Part shown: in pieces, positions 24,961 through 37,224 of the stretch
Layout: each line of letters opens with the position of its first letter
How positions within the stretch are numbered: position 1 is the first letter of the stretch
NCBI GenBank assembly: GCA_008933995.1
Contig: WARS01000054.1
Coordinates: 4,039,642 to 4,103,641, forward strand
From: Datnioides undecimradiatus
Lineage: Eukaryota > Chordata > Actinopteri > Lobotiformes > Datnioididae
Direction of reading: 5' to 3'
Length of the DNA: 64,000 nt
Program-made: the position numbers and the translations under genes
The notes under the pieces: generated by a model
Databases searched by the model: none
What the model was told of the DNA's origin: nothing
Seen by the model: the letters and a program-made list of their open reading frames with translations, nothing else

Positions 24961-27900
24961 GGACACACACTCCCACACACATACACACACACACTCCCTG
25001 ACAACTGAGTGTGTCGCCAGGCCAAGTGAGGGAAGCAGGTGGTGGGCAGAGAGTGTGTGTGGCACAGAGCACTGGTGAAGATGAGATGTGGTCTTTTTCC
25101 ACTCCACCGTGTTTAATACACTAGTAGTTTGCAGTTGCCTGTATTTACAGTTAATGTGTGTGTGTGTGTGTGTATGTGTGTGTGGTGAGTGGATGAACCA
25201 GGACACAGCATCAGTGAAGAAGCAGAGATTTGGCAGCTGTGTGACATCACGTTGACCTGAGCCGGACTCCATGACGACACTCTGAGCCCGGCCAACCAAG
25301 ACTGACTCCTAGCCTGCTCTTTAGCGTGGTGTTAGCATGTTCCGTGTTGTTACAGCTGAGCTCTTTGATCCTCTGCAGTGTCTCATCATACTGTCTGCGA
25401 CAACTGGCTGCTTATGAAGAACTTTGAGAGCCTGTTCTTTACAATGATCCCGACCAAACCACGGTGGAACATTTGCATTAGAACGGGAAGAAGCCTTTGA
25501 GTCAGCAAAGCCATCTACTGGCTCCTGCTGTAACCATGACAGGAGTTACTGTCATAGACGGTGTGGAGAGGAGGGGGCTGTCTCATGTTGAGACAACTTT
25601 TTAAAAACCATGACCTGCCCAAGAGTTTATTGCTGTAACCATGACAACACAACTCCCTGGACCATAACGAAGGTCTGTGTTATCACCTGACATCATCGGA
25701 CAAAGAGCAGTCCATTCAGCAGTACATTCCTCTTATCCCTGAGATTATTATTCTTATATTATATTAATTTGTAATTTGTTCCTCCCTTTAAAACTGTTTT
25801 TAGTCGATTTACTTGTTACTGGAACTTCATTTGACTCTACAATATCTTTACATTTATGAATAAAATGTATTTGAACATCATAATGATTTTTGAAACCAGC
25901 GTATAGACCTAATGTGCTGTCATTGGCACAATTTCTATGACTCGTGACTCAGTGATGGGGTCTTTGTGTAATCTGTGACGCCCAACAAAGCGCAGCACCA
26001 AAACTGAAAATCCACCAAAAATCCCTCAAAATCATGTGTGTTATGCTTTTCTCTGCAAAAAAGTCCTATTTTTATCACGTAACATGTTAAGAATGAAGGA
26101 AAGAATACTGCAGGTCAAATACATACATGGAAAATTGTTCAACATCGTCCAAAAGAGAGAGTTGGAAGTCCAGAGTGTTGGGATAAGTGAGGATTAGTGG
26201 AGACATGTGAAGAGACAAGATGATTTGTACAGTTTGTTTGGAAGTCATGGACCAATTTGTACTGTAATGTGTATTAAACCTTGATTTAAACTGATTAAAT
26301 TCAATGTTTCCAATGAAACGACAGAGGGGTTGTTGTTTCCAGACGTAGGTGTTCAGTGTGTGGTTACTGTGCAGTTTGTCCATTAGAGACAATAACAGCA
26401 GTGGATTCACTTAATGAGATATCTCTTTATGGTGTTGTTTTTTATTGTTGATGATTATTATTTTAGTTAACACCTTCCAATGAACAGCTGTTCTCCTTTT
26501 GCTGTGTGTGTGTGTGTGTGTCAGATGCGCTGCAGAGAAGGAATCTGTGATGTGGGTCAGTGATTCTGTCTGACTGACATGTTGTAGCTACTCACATTAT
26601 TCTGCTTGTTTATCATGTTTTTATTGTCTTTTGTAATTAACAACAGCTTTATGATCACAAGCAGGTAGAGGGGTGTGTGTTTGTGTGTGGGCGTGTGTGT
26701 GTGTGTGTGTCGTTTCTGACTGGTTGTTCTTTTCTGTCTTTAATGAGCCAGAGATTGCTGTTATTATCGTCTGTGTTGTTTCTGCAGTTCACACATTTCT
26801 AATGAACAGCTGCTCTACGTCTGAGAGTGCTAGCCAGCACACGCACACACACGCATGCTTAGACACAGACACACACACACAAAACACCCCATCCAAGTTT
26901 GACTAGGCTTTGTGTGCCCCGGGGCAGTGGTGGGTTTCTTTTTGGATGCAGAGACTATTCCAGTAATTTATGTTTTATTTACCATGAAAAACATAATTGG
27001 CAGGGTGCTAACTGTTCTTCAAACCTTCATCCCCACACACACTGGGTGACTGGAGTGGGCCCCGTCTTTCTGAAATACATCTCATGCATGTTAGAAAGAC
27101 TTCCTTCCTTCCCTTCCCTGTCTTCTTCACCTTAATGGTTGTCACTTGTTCTTCTCTCTGTCTTACATTAGCCCCCCAGTACTTATAATGCTTCTACACT
27201 AACATTGCTGTCAGCCTGTAGCTGCTGAGCTCACCTCATGTTTTCCTCAACATAAGAAGCAGAAGGTGACAGGTCTGCTGCACAGTGATACTCAGTGGCT
27301 GTTCATCATACTGATACACATCCATTTATTAGCAAGCAAACAATTCTAATGTTAATCAAGTCAATTATGCCCACATACCAATTTTCATTTGTTTTCAATA
27401 TTTTCAATTCAATGTTGTATCTTTGTTAGCAGGAAGTGTTTTTTCTGATCACACAGTCATCTGAGCGGCTTCGTCTGACCTCATCATCAAGATTACCAAA
27501 GGCAGAAAACATTTCGATGTAAAGTGTGGTTGATTCAGGTTGTGGGTTTGCAGTGACAGATGGGTTAAAATTTAATGTAGTGTGAAATTGTGCCTGTTTG
27601 AAGTGTTTCATAGATGATCCGGTAACTTGAGGGACACTTATGGATTGGTGTATGACACACAAATGTTTGGCGGCTATGACAGTTCACTGGAGTTTCCTGA
27701 GAAAAACAACAAAATGGCCTTTGAAATATAGGACAACCCTGGGGGAGATGGGAGGTATGGTTTCACAGAGTGATGAAGAGCACGCTCGACTACAAAGAAG
27801 CAGTTTCCCACCAGTCAGGAGCAGTGTTTCTGTAAGAGAGCGATACTCCCTTTATGACTCTACAGATGGTTTACATGCACCAAAAATCTGCATGTAAACA

Positions 27901-28149
27901 CAGTAAAGGAAAGAGAAACACCCAAACATACAGACAAACCTAACCGGCCGACAATAGCCTCTTTAATAAAGTGGTAACCAAGGCCCCCAGTTTGACAGTG
28001 AATATTTTGTCACTTGACTAATTGAGCCTTAATTCGCCCAAAATGAAGAAATAATTAACTGTACAACAATGTCAGTCACCCTGTACCCCCCTACCCCCCA
28101 CCCCCCCTTCCTCCACCTCTGTGGTCTCGTTAAAGAGCCATAAGTGAGT

Positions 28150-28380
28150 GAGAGACAGGAAGTCAGCTCACAGAGGTGTCATTGTGTCACCTCAGCTCTG
28201 CTGTTCCCATTTCAATTAACAGATCGCTCCTGGTCCGTATTGTCAGGACTGATTTCCCAGCATGTGGTCTTGTGCTGCTCTTTCCTGGCTTCTGTTTCAG
28301 GGCTTTGGCACTGGAACACCATCATCTTGGCTTTTAATCTCATAATTAGAACATATTCCCGTTGCATGTCATCCATCTAT
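28150..28380. promoter_or_regulatory. Candidate conserved non-coding element
   Basis: Repeat-free sequence with homeodomain-type cores (TTTCAATTAACAG near 28208, CATAATTAGAAC near 28340) and a balanced composition next to microsatellite DNA. I infer a possible enhancer; nothing in the sequence proves it. Confidence 0.22.
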
Positions 28381-29599
28381 TGTTATTCATTCTGTACTAC
28401 AATTCCCAAAGAACAATAGTGGCTGCTGCCTAATCACTGCAGTGTAAATAGATCACGAGTCTGACGTGCTGTAAACCTGCCAAGTCAGGTTCCTACATCA
28501 CTGTTTGGTTTGCACTATTTCAGTTTGAACAATGTTGATGAAATGTGAAACTAACAATTAAAGGCTGCACGTCTATGAACACAATGAGTTGATTGTCACA
28601 GTGTTTCTGTCACTTCATTTGGTTTGTATTGTTGCAGTTGGACAGAGCTGAGAAGTGTCATATTGGTCTGGTGCTCACGTCTTTCAGGAGATGCGTTTGT
28701 CTACAGAAGAAGAAGAACAGGAAGATAGTAGATTTGTTTTTATTGTAGCGATGATTTAAAACTGTGAGCAGACAGGACAATAGACTTTGATAGAGTTGTG
28801 GGGGCAGTAGTGAAAGAGTTCATTTAATGTGTCCAGCTGTGCATCGCAGTCCAAATGTGAAGAAACTACAACTTCCAGATATGATAGGTGAGTAGCTTAG
28901 ATGACGGGGGGACTGATGTCATTTATCTCACCCACAGCAGAAGACGAAAAGATGGCACACAAAGCTCAGGCAAAGTTCACATGGCTGAAGAAAATCTTAT
29001 ATCTTATTTACAACGTATATTTCTATTTTAGTCAGCTTGTTGGTGAAGTATAACATTATGTCCACTCAAATGACGTCCAGGGCAAGTATGAGCTTTTCAC
29101 ATTCCTAACTGTCATTAAAAAATCCACCCCTAATTTAAATTTGCCCTGTGTCCTTCAGAGTAGCAACCTTGTGCAGTGGTACTGTGCCCTCAGCAGTCCC
29201 TGGAAGTCCCGTTCTGTAAACTGGTAAAACTCCATATGTGATGTCCTCTGGACCTCCTCCACTGGGTCATAGCAGGTACTCTTCGGCTTCAATTTCACTT
29301 TGGAGAAGAGGCCAAATCCAGTAAGAAGAGCCACAGTTGTGTTGGTACGTTTCCAGTGTGCTGTGTACCTGCACTGCACTGCCAGTAATGCTGCTTTACT
29401 GTGTCTTTTTGGGGAGTTTGCACCATCACAAATAGGTTATTGTGCATCATCATAAGTAAAGCTGTACATGGGGAGGGTGTCTATTATTACTTTTATAACT
29501 CACCAATCAGCTGAGAAGAGTATCTGTGCAGATTGTAATTTCACATGCTGTTGTTTTTTCCAGTAGTAGTTCTGTAATGGTGTGGATTTTATTCTTCAA

Positions 29600-29740
29600 A
29601 GGGAAAAAAGACCGGAAGTAAGTAAGTCTCGAGCGGAAGTTCGGCTGCAGGCGGAACGGATGCACATACTGTTTCCAGGGGGACCCATAACACGGTTGAA
29701 CACCATGTTGTGTGTCGTGTGGCAGCATTAGTCTGAAGGT
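29600..29740 (+). promoter_or_regulatory. dnajc24: Probable dnajc24 promoter and non-coding first exon
   Basis: Two ETS-family sites lie close together, CCGGAAGT at 29612-29619 and GCGGAAGT at 29633-29640. This pattern is common in TATA-less promoters of housekeeping genes. A good splice donor (AAG/GTATGT) at 29738-29740 could end a non-coding exon 1 that joins the acceptor at 31961-31962. The following 150 bp is CpG-richer than its surroundings (GTGCGCGCACGAGG near 29853). In tetrapods DNAJC24 and DCDC1 are head-to-head, so this promoter may work in both directions. The exon is predicted from motifs only. Confidence 0.45.
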
Positions 29741-30299
29741 ATGTCCAGTGCTTCACACTCAGCGGACAGTCAGAGCTAAAGACAGAGCTGAACCACAGGA
29801 GCGAATGTCAGCAGACGTTTGATTAACTCTGCGGCGCACACCGGTTCTCCTCGTGCGCGCACGAGGGTGTTTTTTAGCGTGAGTCTGTGGAAACAACACA
29901 CCAGGTGTTTGATGATCGAGTCTTGGTTTCAGTGTGTGTAGAAAACCTCCGAAGAAGACACAGACGCAGTCCAGTCTGTACTGTAACGTGTAATGTAATG
30001 TAACGTTAGCTAATAACAGCGCACTGTCAGCGTTACCCTGATTACTACGTGACTGATCTGTTTCAGCTCAATACTCAGTGATAATCCACTTCTGATGGAT
30101 CATATTAAACAATCAAAGGCTCCAAATTCAAGCTAACTTTGCTCAGAAGCTTCCAAGTCAGGTTTTAATTTGTTCATCATTTAATAATTATAGTAATTAG
30201 AATAATTCTATAATAATACCAATAATAATAGTCTTTTATAAAAATGTTCCTGAATCAACCCCTGTTCTCATCTCTTGTATAGTCAGATGTGTTTTATGT

Positions 30300-30754
30300 C
30301 AAGTCAAGTCAAGTCAAGTGGAGTTTATTGTCATTTCAGCCATATACAAGTACACAGTGAAACGAAACAACGTTTCTCCAGGACCAAGGTGCTACATAAG
30401 ACAAACACAGGACGACACAGAACTACAGGGAATACGTAATTTACATAAATTAAAACGTAAAGTGCACAAGTGCAAAGCATGTGCAGACAGCACAAGACAG
30501 AACAAGACAGTACGTAGCTACGACGCCGACCAGTGCACAGTTCTGTTATGAAAGTGACAGTAGTGCAAATATTACAGCTGAGGTAGTGTAAACAGTGTAA
30601 ACATGATAGTAGCAGCAAAAAAAAAAAAAAAAAAAAATAAGACATGTGCGAAACATGTGCAAAACATATGCATAGAGGATGTTGAGTTGTGTGTATGTAT
30701 ATATATGTATGTATGTGTGAGTTCCTTAGGACCAGTTCAGTTGTGTATGTGTAT

Positions 30755-30790
<36 letters not shown>

Positions 30791-31322
30791 CCTACATTCC
30801 AGTTCTAGGTATTGAGAAGCTTGATGGCATGAGGGAAGAAACTGTTGCACAGTCTGGTCGTGAGGGCCCGAATGCTCCGGTACCGTTTACCAGATGGCAG
30901 GAGGGTGAAGAGTGTGTGAGAGGGGTGTGTGGGGTCATCCACAATGCTGGTGGCTTTGCGGATGCAGCGGGAGGTGTAGATGTCCGAGATGGAGGGAAGA
31001 GAGACCCCGATGATCTTCTCAGCTGTCCTCACTGTCCACTGCAGGGTCTTGCGATCTGAGACAGTGCAATTCCCAAACCAGGCAGTGATGCAGCTGCACA
31101 GGATGCTCTCGATAGTCCCTCTGTAGAACATGGTGAGGGTGGAGGGTGGAAGCTGTTCTTTCCTCAGCCTTCGCAGGAAGTACAGGCGCTGCTGGGCTTT
31201 CTTTGTTATGGAGCTGGTGTTGAGCGTCCAGGTGAGGTTCTCCGCCAGGTGAACACCAAGAAACTTGGTGCTCTTGACGATCTCCACAGAGGAGCCTTTG
31301 TACTGCACCTTTGGATGAAAGC
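30300..31322 (-). mobile_element. 5'-truncated CR1/L2-type LINE
   Basis: The - strand frame at 30805-31308 (167 codons) is the C-terminal tail of a non-LTR retrotransposon reverse transcriptase: [51 protein letters not shown] and LLPSGKRYRSIRALTTRL, ending LLNT-stop. This tail is very common in fish CR1/L2-clade elements. The 500 bp downstream is its 3' untranslated part. It ends at about 30300 in a short tandem repeat (AAGTC on the + strand), the microsatellite-like 3' tail usual for these elements. The catalytic RT core and endonuclease are missing through 5' truncation. It lies antisense in the presumed first intron of dnajc24. Confidence 0.85.
30612..30639. repeat. Poly-A run
   Basis: About 25 A residues on the + strand inside the 3' part of the antisense LINE, so it is a T run in the element and not its poly-A tail. 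Confidence 0.8.
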
Positions 31323-31964
31323 ATTTTCCACCTATGCTTTTTGTTTATTTATCTGATAAATAACGTGTAAACAGAGCTGCAGCTATCAGTGATTTTCATC
31401 CTGGATTGATCTGTTGATCATTTTCCCGATTACTTGGTTGATTGGTCCTTGAAATGTATGAAAAGTGTGACGAATGCCATATATCTGTTGCATTTCCTAT
31501 AAGAACCAACTCAAAACAAATGATTAATAATCATAATGATCCAGGCTCTTAACACCGAATGAAGCTGTGCGGTCGTGTCAGGCATCACTATTACAAACAG
31601 CAGGAAGTCCTCCTCCACCGTGTTAGCATTTAGCATGTTAGCCAGACCAGGTGTGCACTTGTTGATGATGCAGCATTGTGATTGGGATCATTTAGTGTCG
31701 GTGCATAAAACAGTGATTATCTGATGCACTGTTGCGTGTTTATGCTGAGCCTAGGCCCAGGTGTGACACCCACCCAGGTGGACAGGACACCTGAGACATG
31801 AGACATGAGAAGCTTGATCTGTGCATGTTCATGCCCCTGCAGCTCTGACCCTCGCAAATACACATTGGTGTTTTAAACTAGCGCATTTAAGCACGTTTAA
31901 TGTCTGTTACTTGTGCAGGAGCTCTGTGTTACTGCGTCTGTGTGATGTCAGTGTTGTTTCAGGG

Positions 31965-32066
31965 ATGTGTGAGGAAGCAGAGAAGGACCTGTATGCTGTC
32001 CTGGGAGCCAGCTCCTCAGACTCAGTCCAGCAGCTCAAACACAGATACCAGCAGCTGGCCTTACAG
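31965..32066 (+). CDS. dnajc24: dnajc24 coding exon 1 (J-domain helices I and II)
   Basis: Acceptor TTGTTTCAG ends at 31962; ATG at 31965. It encodes 34 residues starting MCEEAEKDLYAVLGAS and ends in phase 0 at a CAG/GTAAAC donor. The intron falls just before the HPD motif. Confidence 0.92.
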
Positions 32067-32287
32067 GTAAACTCACTTCCTGTCTGTCTCAACCTGAAGC
32101 GGCACGTGGCAACCACTGCAGCATCTACATACAGTTTGAGTATGTCCCTGTGTCCATGTGTCTGCACAGTGTGTGTCTTCATTAAACATCGGACGCAGTG
32201 CAAAGTAACCTCAGACAGCTTCTGTGGTTTCAGAGAGATTTCAGAGTCTGAGTTTCACAAACCAGGTTGGTCTAATCTGACACTACC

Positions 32288-32327
<40 letters not shown>

Positions 32328-35312
32328 CGTGCACAGTACCACCCTGACCGTCTCAGAGGTGAGGGTTCTTTGGATGCTGAGTCTGCTGTAAAGAAGTTTC
32401 TGGAAGTGGATGCAGCGTGGAGGATCCTGAGTGACCAGGACAGCAGGAGACAGTATGACCTGCAGCGGAGAGGTCAGACTTTTCATTTCATCTCATTGTT
32501 AAGCTCCCAAGACATCAGTTATTATTGATTCATACTAACAGTGATGATTTTAAAACCGAATAAAAACTAATAGGGCTGTAGTGCAGCTTTTTATAAGGTG
32601 TTCAGTGGTGCTGTGTGTGTGTGTGTGTTTTATTAATAAACGAGGTCTCTGATGTCAGAGAATGCATGTAATATGATACTGGTTCAGTATTTGTTGCAGG
32701 AATGAATTGAACAGAGTCATGTTATTGGCTGGAGGTGCTCTCACCCAGCAGTAGAAGCTAATGCAGATGCATGTGTGGAAAGCAACACATCAGCGGCAAC
32801 TGTATTGAAACAGGAGCTGATCCAAACTGTCCTCACTCATTATAAACAGTAGTGTAGCTGAACTCACTGCATAGCTGTTTGTCTTCACTCTGGGCTCATG
32901 GTGTCTGATAATAAAGTAATGATTGCATCAGTGGGATGCAGAAGCTTGGGAGTGACTGGTCAGCATTGTGTGTTTATGGCACATGATATTTCATACATCA
33001 GAACAGTAACTTTCTCACAGCGCTGAACCCTTTGCTCATCCTGAGCACTATCAGCTCAGTGCATGAAGCTGATTGAGACCATATTTATGTAACATGGAGC
33101 CAGTCAGCTGTCTGCTGCGACTGAATAACTATAACTAATAGCGCAAACACTGAATTTTAGAATAACTAAGAAATGGTATTTAAGGTGGATCTGTCGTGTG
33201 GGTCAACATGTACGTGTCAGTGCCGGATCACTCCTCCATTCATTCATATTCAGGTACTTGAGGTGAATAGTAAAAACATTCATGCATTCATCTAGCTGTC
33301 CTAGGGCATCTATAGTGCTCTCACATGCCAACTCATTTCAATAGCCAGACACAAAGCATGAAGCAGGTCTGACTTAATCTGTTAAAAAGATGTTTTTGTC
33401 TTTGAGACACGGGTTATTTTTGTGTTACTGTGCCTGGTGTAGTCTGGACATGACAGCACGTTTAAGGAAAGGGACACAATGGTCAGATCACACTGGCAGC
33501 AGTGAGTCAAGTAAAATGTTATCGTGGGTGCATCACGGATGGATTTCACAGCTTTTTTTGCCGTTGGAGCCTTAGTGATTGTCCTGACACTTGCTCCTGC
33601 ACACATTAATACATTTATCACAGTGATCTTAGAGGGAGGTTATGGGACACACATTCGTATGCAGTGTCTCGCCTCGTGCTGCTGCTGCTGGGGAGGCTGA
33701 CCTAAACCCGCCAGCACCCGGTTCACACTGAATACTGTGTGTTGAGCAGAGACGTTAGCAGGTGTGACCCAATGAGAGAGCTGCGGTAGTGTTTGCAGAA
33801 CATAACCAGTGTGCTCATTCAGACACATATCAAATTGGCACCAGGTGAACATACAGAAAGCGAGTTTTCAGTAAGGAACAATATATGACAGGCTCAGAGA
33901 ATCTTCCGGTCTTCTGGACTGTGCCGTGAGTCTCTGATGCAGATACAGTGGAGTTATTGTCGAGAACTGTCAGAAACTTTTCTGTCGCTGTGTGCGAGAG
34001 TGCTCCCTGCCTCCCGAATGCCCCAGCCTCTTCCTCATCGTCGTTCGTCCTTTTTGAAATTCTCACTAGTTTAGCAGCAATTATTCCTCGCACAGTGTAA
34101 CACTAATTAAAACCCAGGCAAAGTTTAGCACTAATTATTCATGGTTCAAAGTCATTATCGCTGTCAAACTGTACAACTTGATAATGACTGTTTCCTCAAG
34201 AGTGAAACTGTAAAAAATAGAAGTGTGTGAAGATCCATCTGTTCACCTGTCTTCCATCATCATCAGTCTATCCGTCAGTCCATCCATCGTCCACCCGCGG
34301 CTGAGGCGCTGTCCTGTATTTCTGTGGAGAATGTGGACATTGCAGTGACCAAGGCCTCGTTTCCCCAAAGCATCTTTTGTTCAAAATCGTTCCTTTTTGA
34401 GGAACCTTGTTAAGCTTTAGAGATGTTTCCACAAAGCTTTGAAGATGCTCTTAGATTGTGGATTGATGAGTGTCTCCTACCAACTGTATGAGGCCAAGAA
34501 CATCTTAGGAACCTGCAGGAGAACCAAAGAACCACATATTTCTCAGAGTAACCCAGTTTCTCGAGTGCATGTCAAAGCACTGGCTGTCTTCAGCATCTGT
34601 CAGTGCTGCTGATAGTCACTGTGTGAAGCTCTGAGGCTTGCATACACCATCAGCTCATCTTTGTGGTTTACTGATACAAAGTGCTGTGGAAATGTGGAAA
34701 TCTCTGCTCCAGTCAAGCAGTTCTGCTTCCAGCAAATACTCCATCATGCTGCTTTAACAGTGATGCATTAATGTCTGTCCAGCACGGGAGCTGAAACAGG
34801 ATTGGCCGGTGGATTCTGCGGTCGACCTGCAGGACATGATCTGGGACCAGGGTAATGACGCTGTGTGCACTGAAACACACGCACAAACACAACAGCAGCA
34901 GGACAAACAGCCTTTATCAGATCATATAATATTTTCATATATTGAAATATTTTTATTCTAATGGTATAAATAGCAAAGTCTGATCTCATTTGTAATTACC
35001 ATTAAATGTTATGATATCCATATATGTTCATGCTCATTGTGTTAAAGCTTTAGATTTCTCTCTGAAATGCAGGTGTGTGTTGTTTCAGATGAGAGTGTGT
35101 ATACGTACAGTTGTCGCTGCGGAGGAGGCTTCAGTGTCTCGGAGGAGGAGACACAGAGGAGGCAGTGGGAGGATGGAGAGGAGGAAACAGAGGAAGAGGA
35201 GCCCAGAGGAATGGTCGTGTGCTGCGATACATGCTCGCTCAGCGTGCTGGTCACATGGTCACCTACAAAGACTGCCAATGAGAATACACACCTGGCAACG
35301 TGTCACCTCTGA
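31965..35312 (+). CDS. dnajc24: DnaJ homolog subfamily C member 24 (DPH4), four coding exons
   Basis: Coding exons at 31965-32066, 32337-32472, 34783-34851 and 35089-35312, all with GT-AG junctions and matching phases, give 531 bp and 176 residues. DPH4 is a J-domain co-chaperone whose zinc-binding CSL domain supplies iron/electrons to the Dph1-Dph2 enzyme in the first step of diphthamide synthesis on elongation factor 2. The J domain is at residues about 8-75 (KDLYAVLGAS, HPD motif at the start of exon 3, AWRILSDQDSRRQYDLQRR). The CSL domain has CRC and CDTC, the expected CX1C and CX2C zinc ligands. Compared with the ~149-residue human protein it has a long acidic insertion in the CSL domain and an extended C-terminus. 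The start codon is the first ATG of the exon, two bases after the acceptor. Confidence 0.93.
32290..32330. repeat. (TG)n microsatellite at an intron 3' end
   Basis: A TG/GC run that reaches within a few bases of the dnajc24 acceptor at 32335-32336. Length changes here could affect splicing of the exon that carries the HPD motif. Confidence 0.85.
32337..32472 (+). CDS. dnajc24: dnajc24 coding exon 2 (HPD loop, helices III-IV)
   Basis: Begins TACCACCCTGACCG, encoding YHPDR with the catalytic HPD that stimulates Hsp70 ATPase. It ends in phase 1 at GAG/GTCAGA. The acceptor directly follows a (TG)n run, with little normal pyrimidine tract. Confidence 0.92.
34783..34851 (+). CDS. dnajc24: dnajc24 coding exon 3 (linker to CSL domain)
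   Basis: 69 bp, phase 1 to phase 1, encoding ELKQDWPVDSAVDLQDMIWD. This matches the human linker ending in an EEMSW-type motif that leads into the CSL domain. Acceptor TGTCCAG, donor GGTAATG. Confidence 0.9.
35089..35312 (+). CDS. dnajc24: dnajc24 coding exon 4 (zinc CSL domain and C-terminus)
   Basis: Acceptor TTGTTTCAG; encodes YTYSCRCGGGFSVSEEE, then an acidic stretch of about 20 residues dominated by Glu, then GMVVCCDTCSLSVLV. The TGA is at 35310-35312. The acidic stretch between the two zinc-ligand pairs and a 17-residue tail after the final strand are additions relative to human. Confidence 0.9.
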
Positions 35313-35449
35313 CCCCGCTGAGCTGAGTTAACGTTCCCCTTCTTGGAGGAGGGTTCAATGCCGTTGGTCAGTGGGCGTGGACAGTGTGACAGGAAGTCAG
35401 TGGCTTGATTTCCTGTCTGCAGACCCTTTAAAGAGCAGATGTGCTTCAC

Positions 35450-35780
35450 AATAAAAGTCCAAACAGGAAATAACAACCGGCTAACCCCGATCAGAGCAGC
35501 TTAGACTCCTTCAAGGGATGGAGGCCAGAGTCTTGGGGATTGTGGACTCAGGATTCAGGATTCAGGATTCAGAATGTGATGTCAAGCCAGAGTAAAGACA
35601 AACTCACATCAGACCTCTAGAGGAGTTGGTCAGAGGCTCTGCAGCAGTGTTTGGAAGTTGGAAGCCACTCAGTAACAATGTTGCTAATTTACATAATGTA
35701 ATATATAAGTTTTAGCAAAGGAAGTCTGGTCTTTCTATGAGGTGCATAGACGTTAATAAATCATCATTGTTTCAAATAAA
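35450..35780 (+). terminator. dnajc24: dnajc24 3' UTR and poly(A) signals
   Basis: AATAAA occurs at 35450-35455, 138 bp after the stop, and again at 35755-35760 and 35775-35780. Either group could end the transcript. A short ATTCAGG triplication lies at about 35547-35573. Confidence 0.5.
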
Positions 35781-36120
35781 TGGTGATTTTTTTTCTTTCT
35801 AACAGTGTGAAAATTGGAAAAAAGCCCAAATCAGTGTCTCTTCTTTTTCCTTTATGTGATATTTTCTTCTCTGTTCTGTCAGCTTTCTGCAGATCTGTTG
35901 TGTCAGTCCTGCAGAATTCATCCCAAACCACAAATCAGACTCATCAAAACACCAGTCTGCACATGTGTGAATTCAGTTAGACATCATGAGGTCCACTTTT
36001 CAAGGACGATCTCCTCTGTCTCCTCAGAAACTCTGGTTCATAGCCCCGCTGTCTATGGGAGGTTTCACTGGTCTTTATCTGGATTTGTTATTTAGCAGTA
36101 TTATCAATATAACAAAGTGC

Positions 36121-36197
36121 TAGAGCCGGCAGCCTCCTTGTTGATAAAAATTGACGTCCCATCGGGCACCGACTAATTGGCTGTAGCAGACGAGACC
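36121..36197 (+). promoter_or_regulatory. Duplicated 77-bp non-coding element, copy A1
   Basis: Matches 40224-40300 at 75 of 77 positions, with sharp edges and no flanking similarity. It contains TTGACGTCCC and the homeodomain-type core CGACTAATTGGC. It has no terminal inverted repeats and no coding frame. It could be a duplicated enhancer module or a short dispersed repeat; its place near pax6 favours the former, as an inference. Confidence 0.55.
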
Positions 36198-37224
36198 AAA
36201 GTCCTGGTGTAAATAAACACTAACTGGTTGTAGGTTAAATTTGCACAAAATCTACTGAATTATTTTCTGTTCTCTAAAGCTCACAAGATGCTATGCTACA
36301 GTATTAGCCTTAGCTAATTCAACACAGTCCACCTTCAACAACAAAATTGTGCTTAACAGTGAAGAAACAGGCCTGATCTAGGTTTTCACTGGACCAGCGG
36401 GTGGTGCCCTCTCTAGCTGCAGCTGACCACACACAGTCTGCACGAGTCCTCCAAGTAAGGATGTACACACATACATGTAACATGGAGACAGAGTCTGACC
36501 GTTTGTGCATTTGTGTGTGTGCAGGGACAAACTCCACCAAGATGCTCTTAACAGTAGCAGGTTATTTTAATTTAGCTCCACCCAGGCGAGAGCATTCGAA
36601 GGATTCTTCTGATCATGTGACCTCAGGAACATAGGAAGAGTCTTTGAGTCATTGAATTGCAGCTAAAGACCATGTAGCTAACTGTGCAGTGTGTACAGCA
36701 GCAGGGCCGAGTGTTTACTACCGCACCAATACACACGGTGCAATGTCTGATGATACGCTAATACTACACATAGTTTACCAGCTGTGTAGTGTAATATGCA
36801 TGTAATATGAATGTATAATCAATATATCAAATGAAAATAAAGTGATATAAATCCATATTTTTAATATAGGTATCACAAAGGGGCTGGAAAATCAATACTG
36901 CATCATGACATAAAACACTTATAATATTCAGCTGTATCAAATATATATCATTTTTCATATGCAACTGATTATATCTTCACTGTGTAGGTGATCCCTCCCT
37001 GCTTTGTGTTGTCAGGAGGAGTGGTGCCACATTGAGGGACTGCTCTGAGGTAATGTGATGCTTGATGCTAAAGCAGCAGAGGGTGATGGTCTATCCCCCA
37101 GGGAGTCTCCATGTGAGGTTTTACTCAGGCAGATTGAGGGGCATCTGTACACTCTGGGGTCCTAGCTGCATGTCTGAACCTGCCTTCGGTTGGCATGATG
37201 CTGTTCAGCATAGGTGAAGCTCAT

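Larger units (their letters stand above)
24085..29600. other. Gene-free region between the retrotransposon and dnajc24
   Basis: No recognisable gene. It contains TG/CA microsatellites (about 24651-24680, 24831-24855, 25158-25185, 26501-26520, 26690-26710), a run of 17 C at 24944-24960 and one candidate regulatory stretch near 28150-28380. A 107-codon open frame on the - strand at 26087-26410 and a 74-codon one at 29155-29379 have no motif I recognise. The second could belong to a head-to-head neighbour of dnajc24, but I cannot support that. Confidence 0.45.

Noticed and set aside
26087..26410. A 107-codon - strand open frame
   Set aside because: Looks like possible fragments of a LINE, but no RT or endonuclease motif could be pointed to.
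35547..35573. ATTCAGG triplication downstream of dnajc24
   Set aside because: Three units only, a trivial tandem repeat in the 3' UTR.
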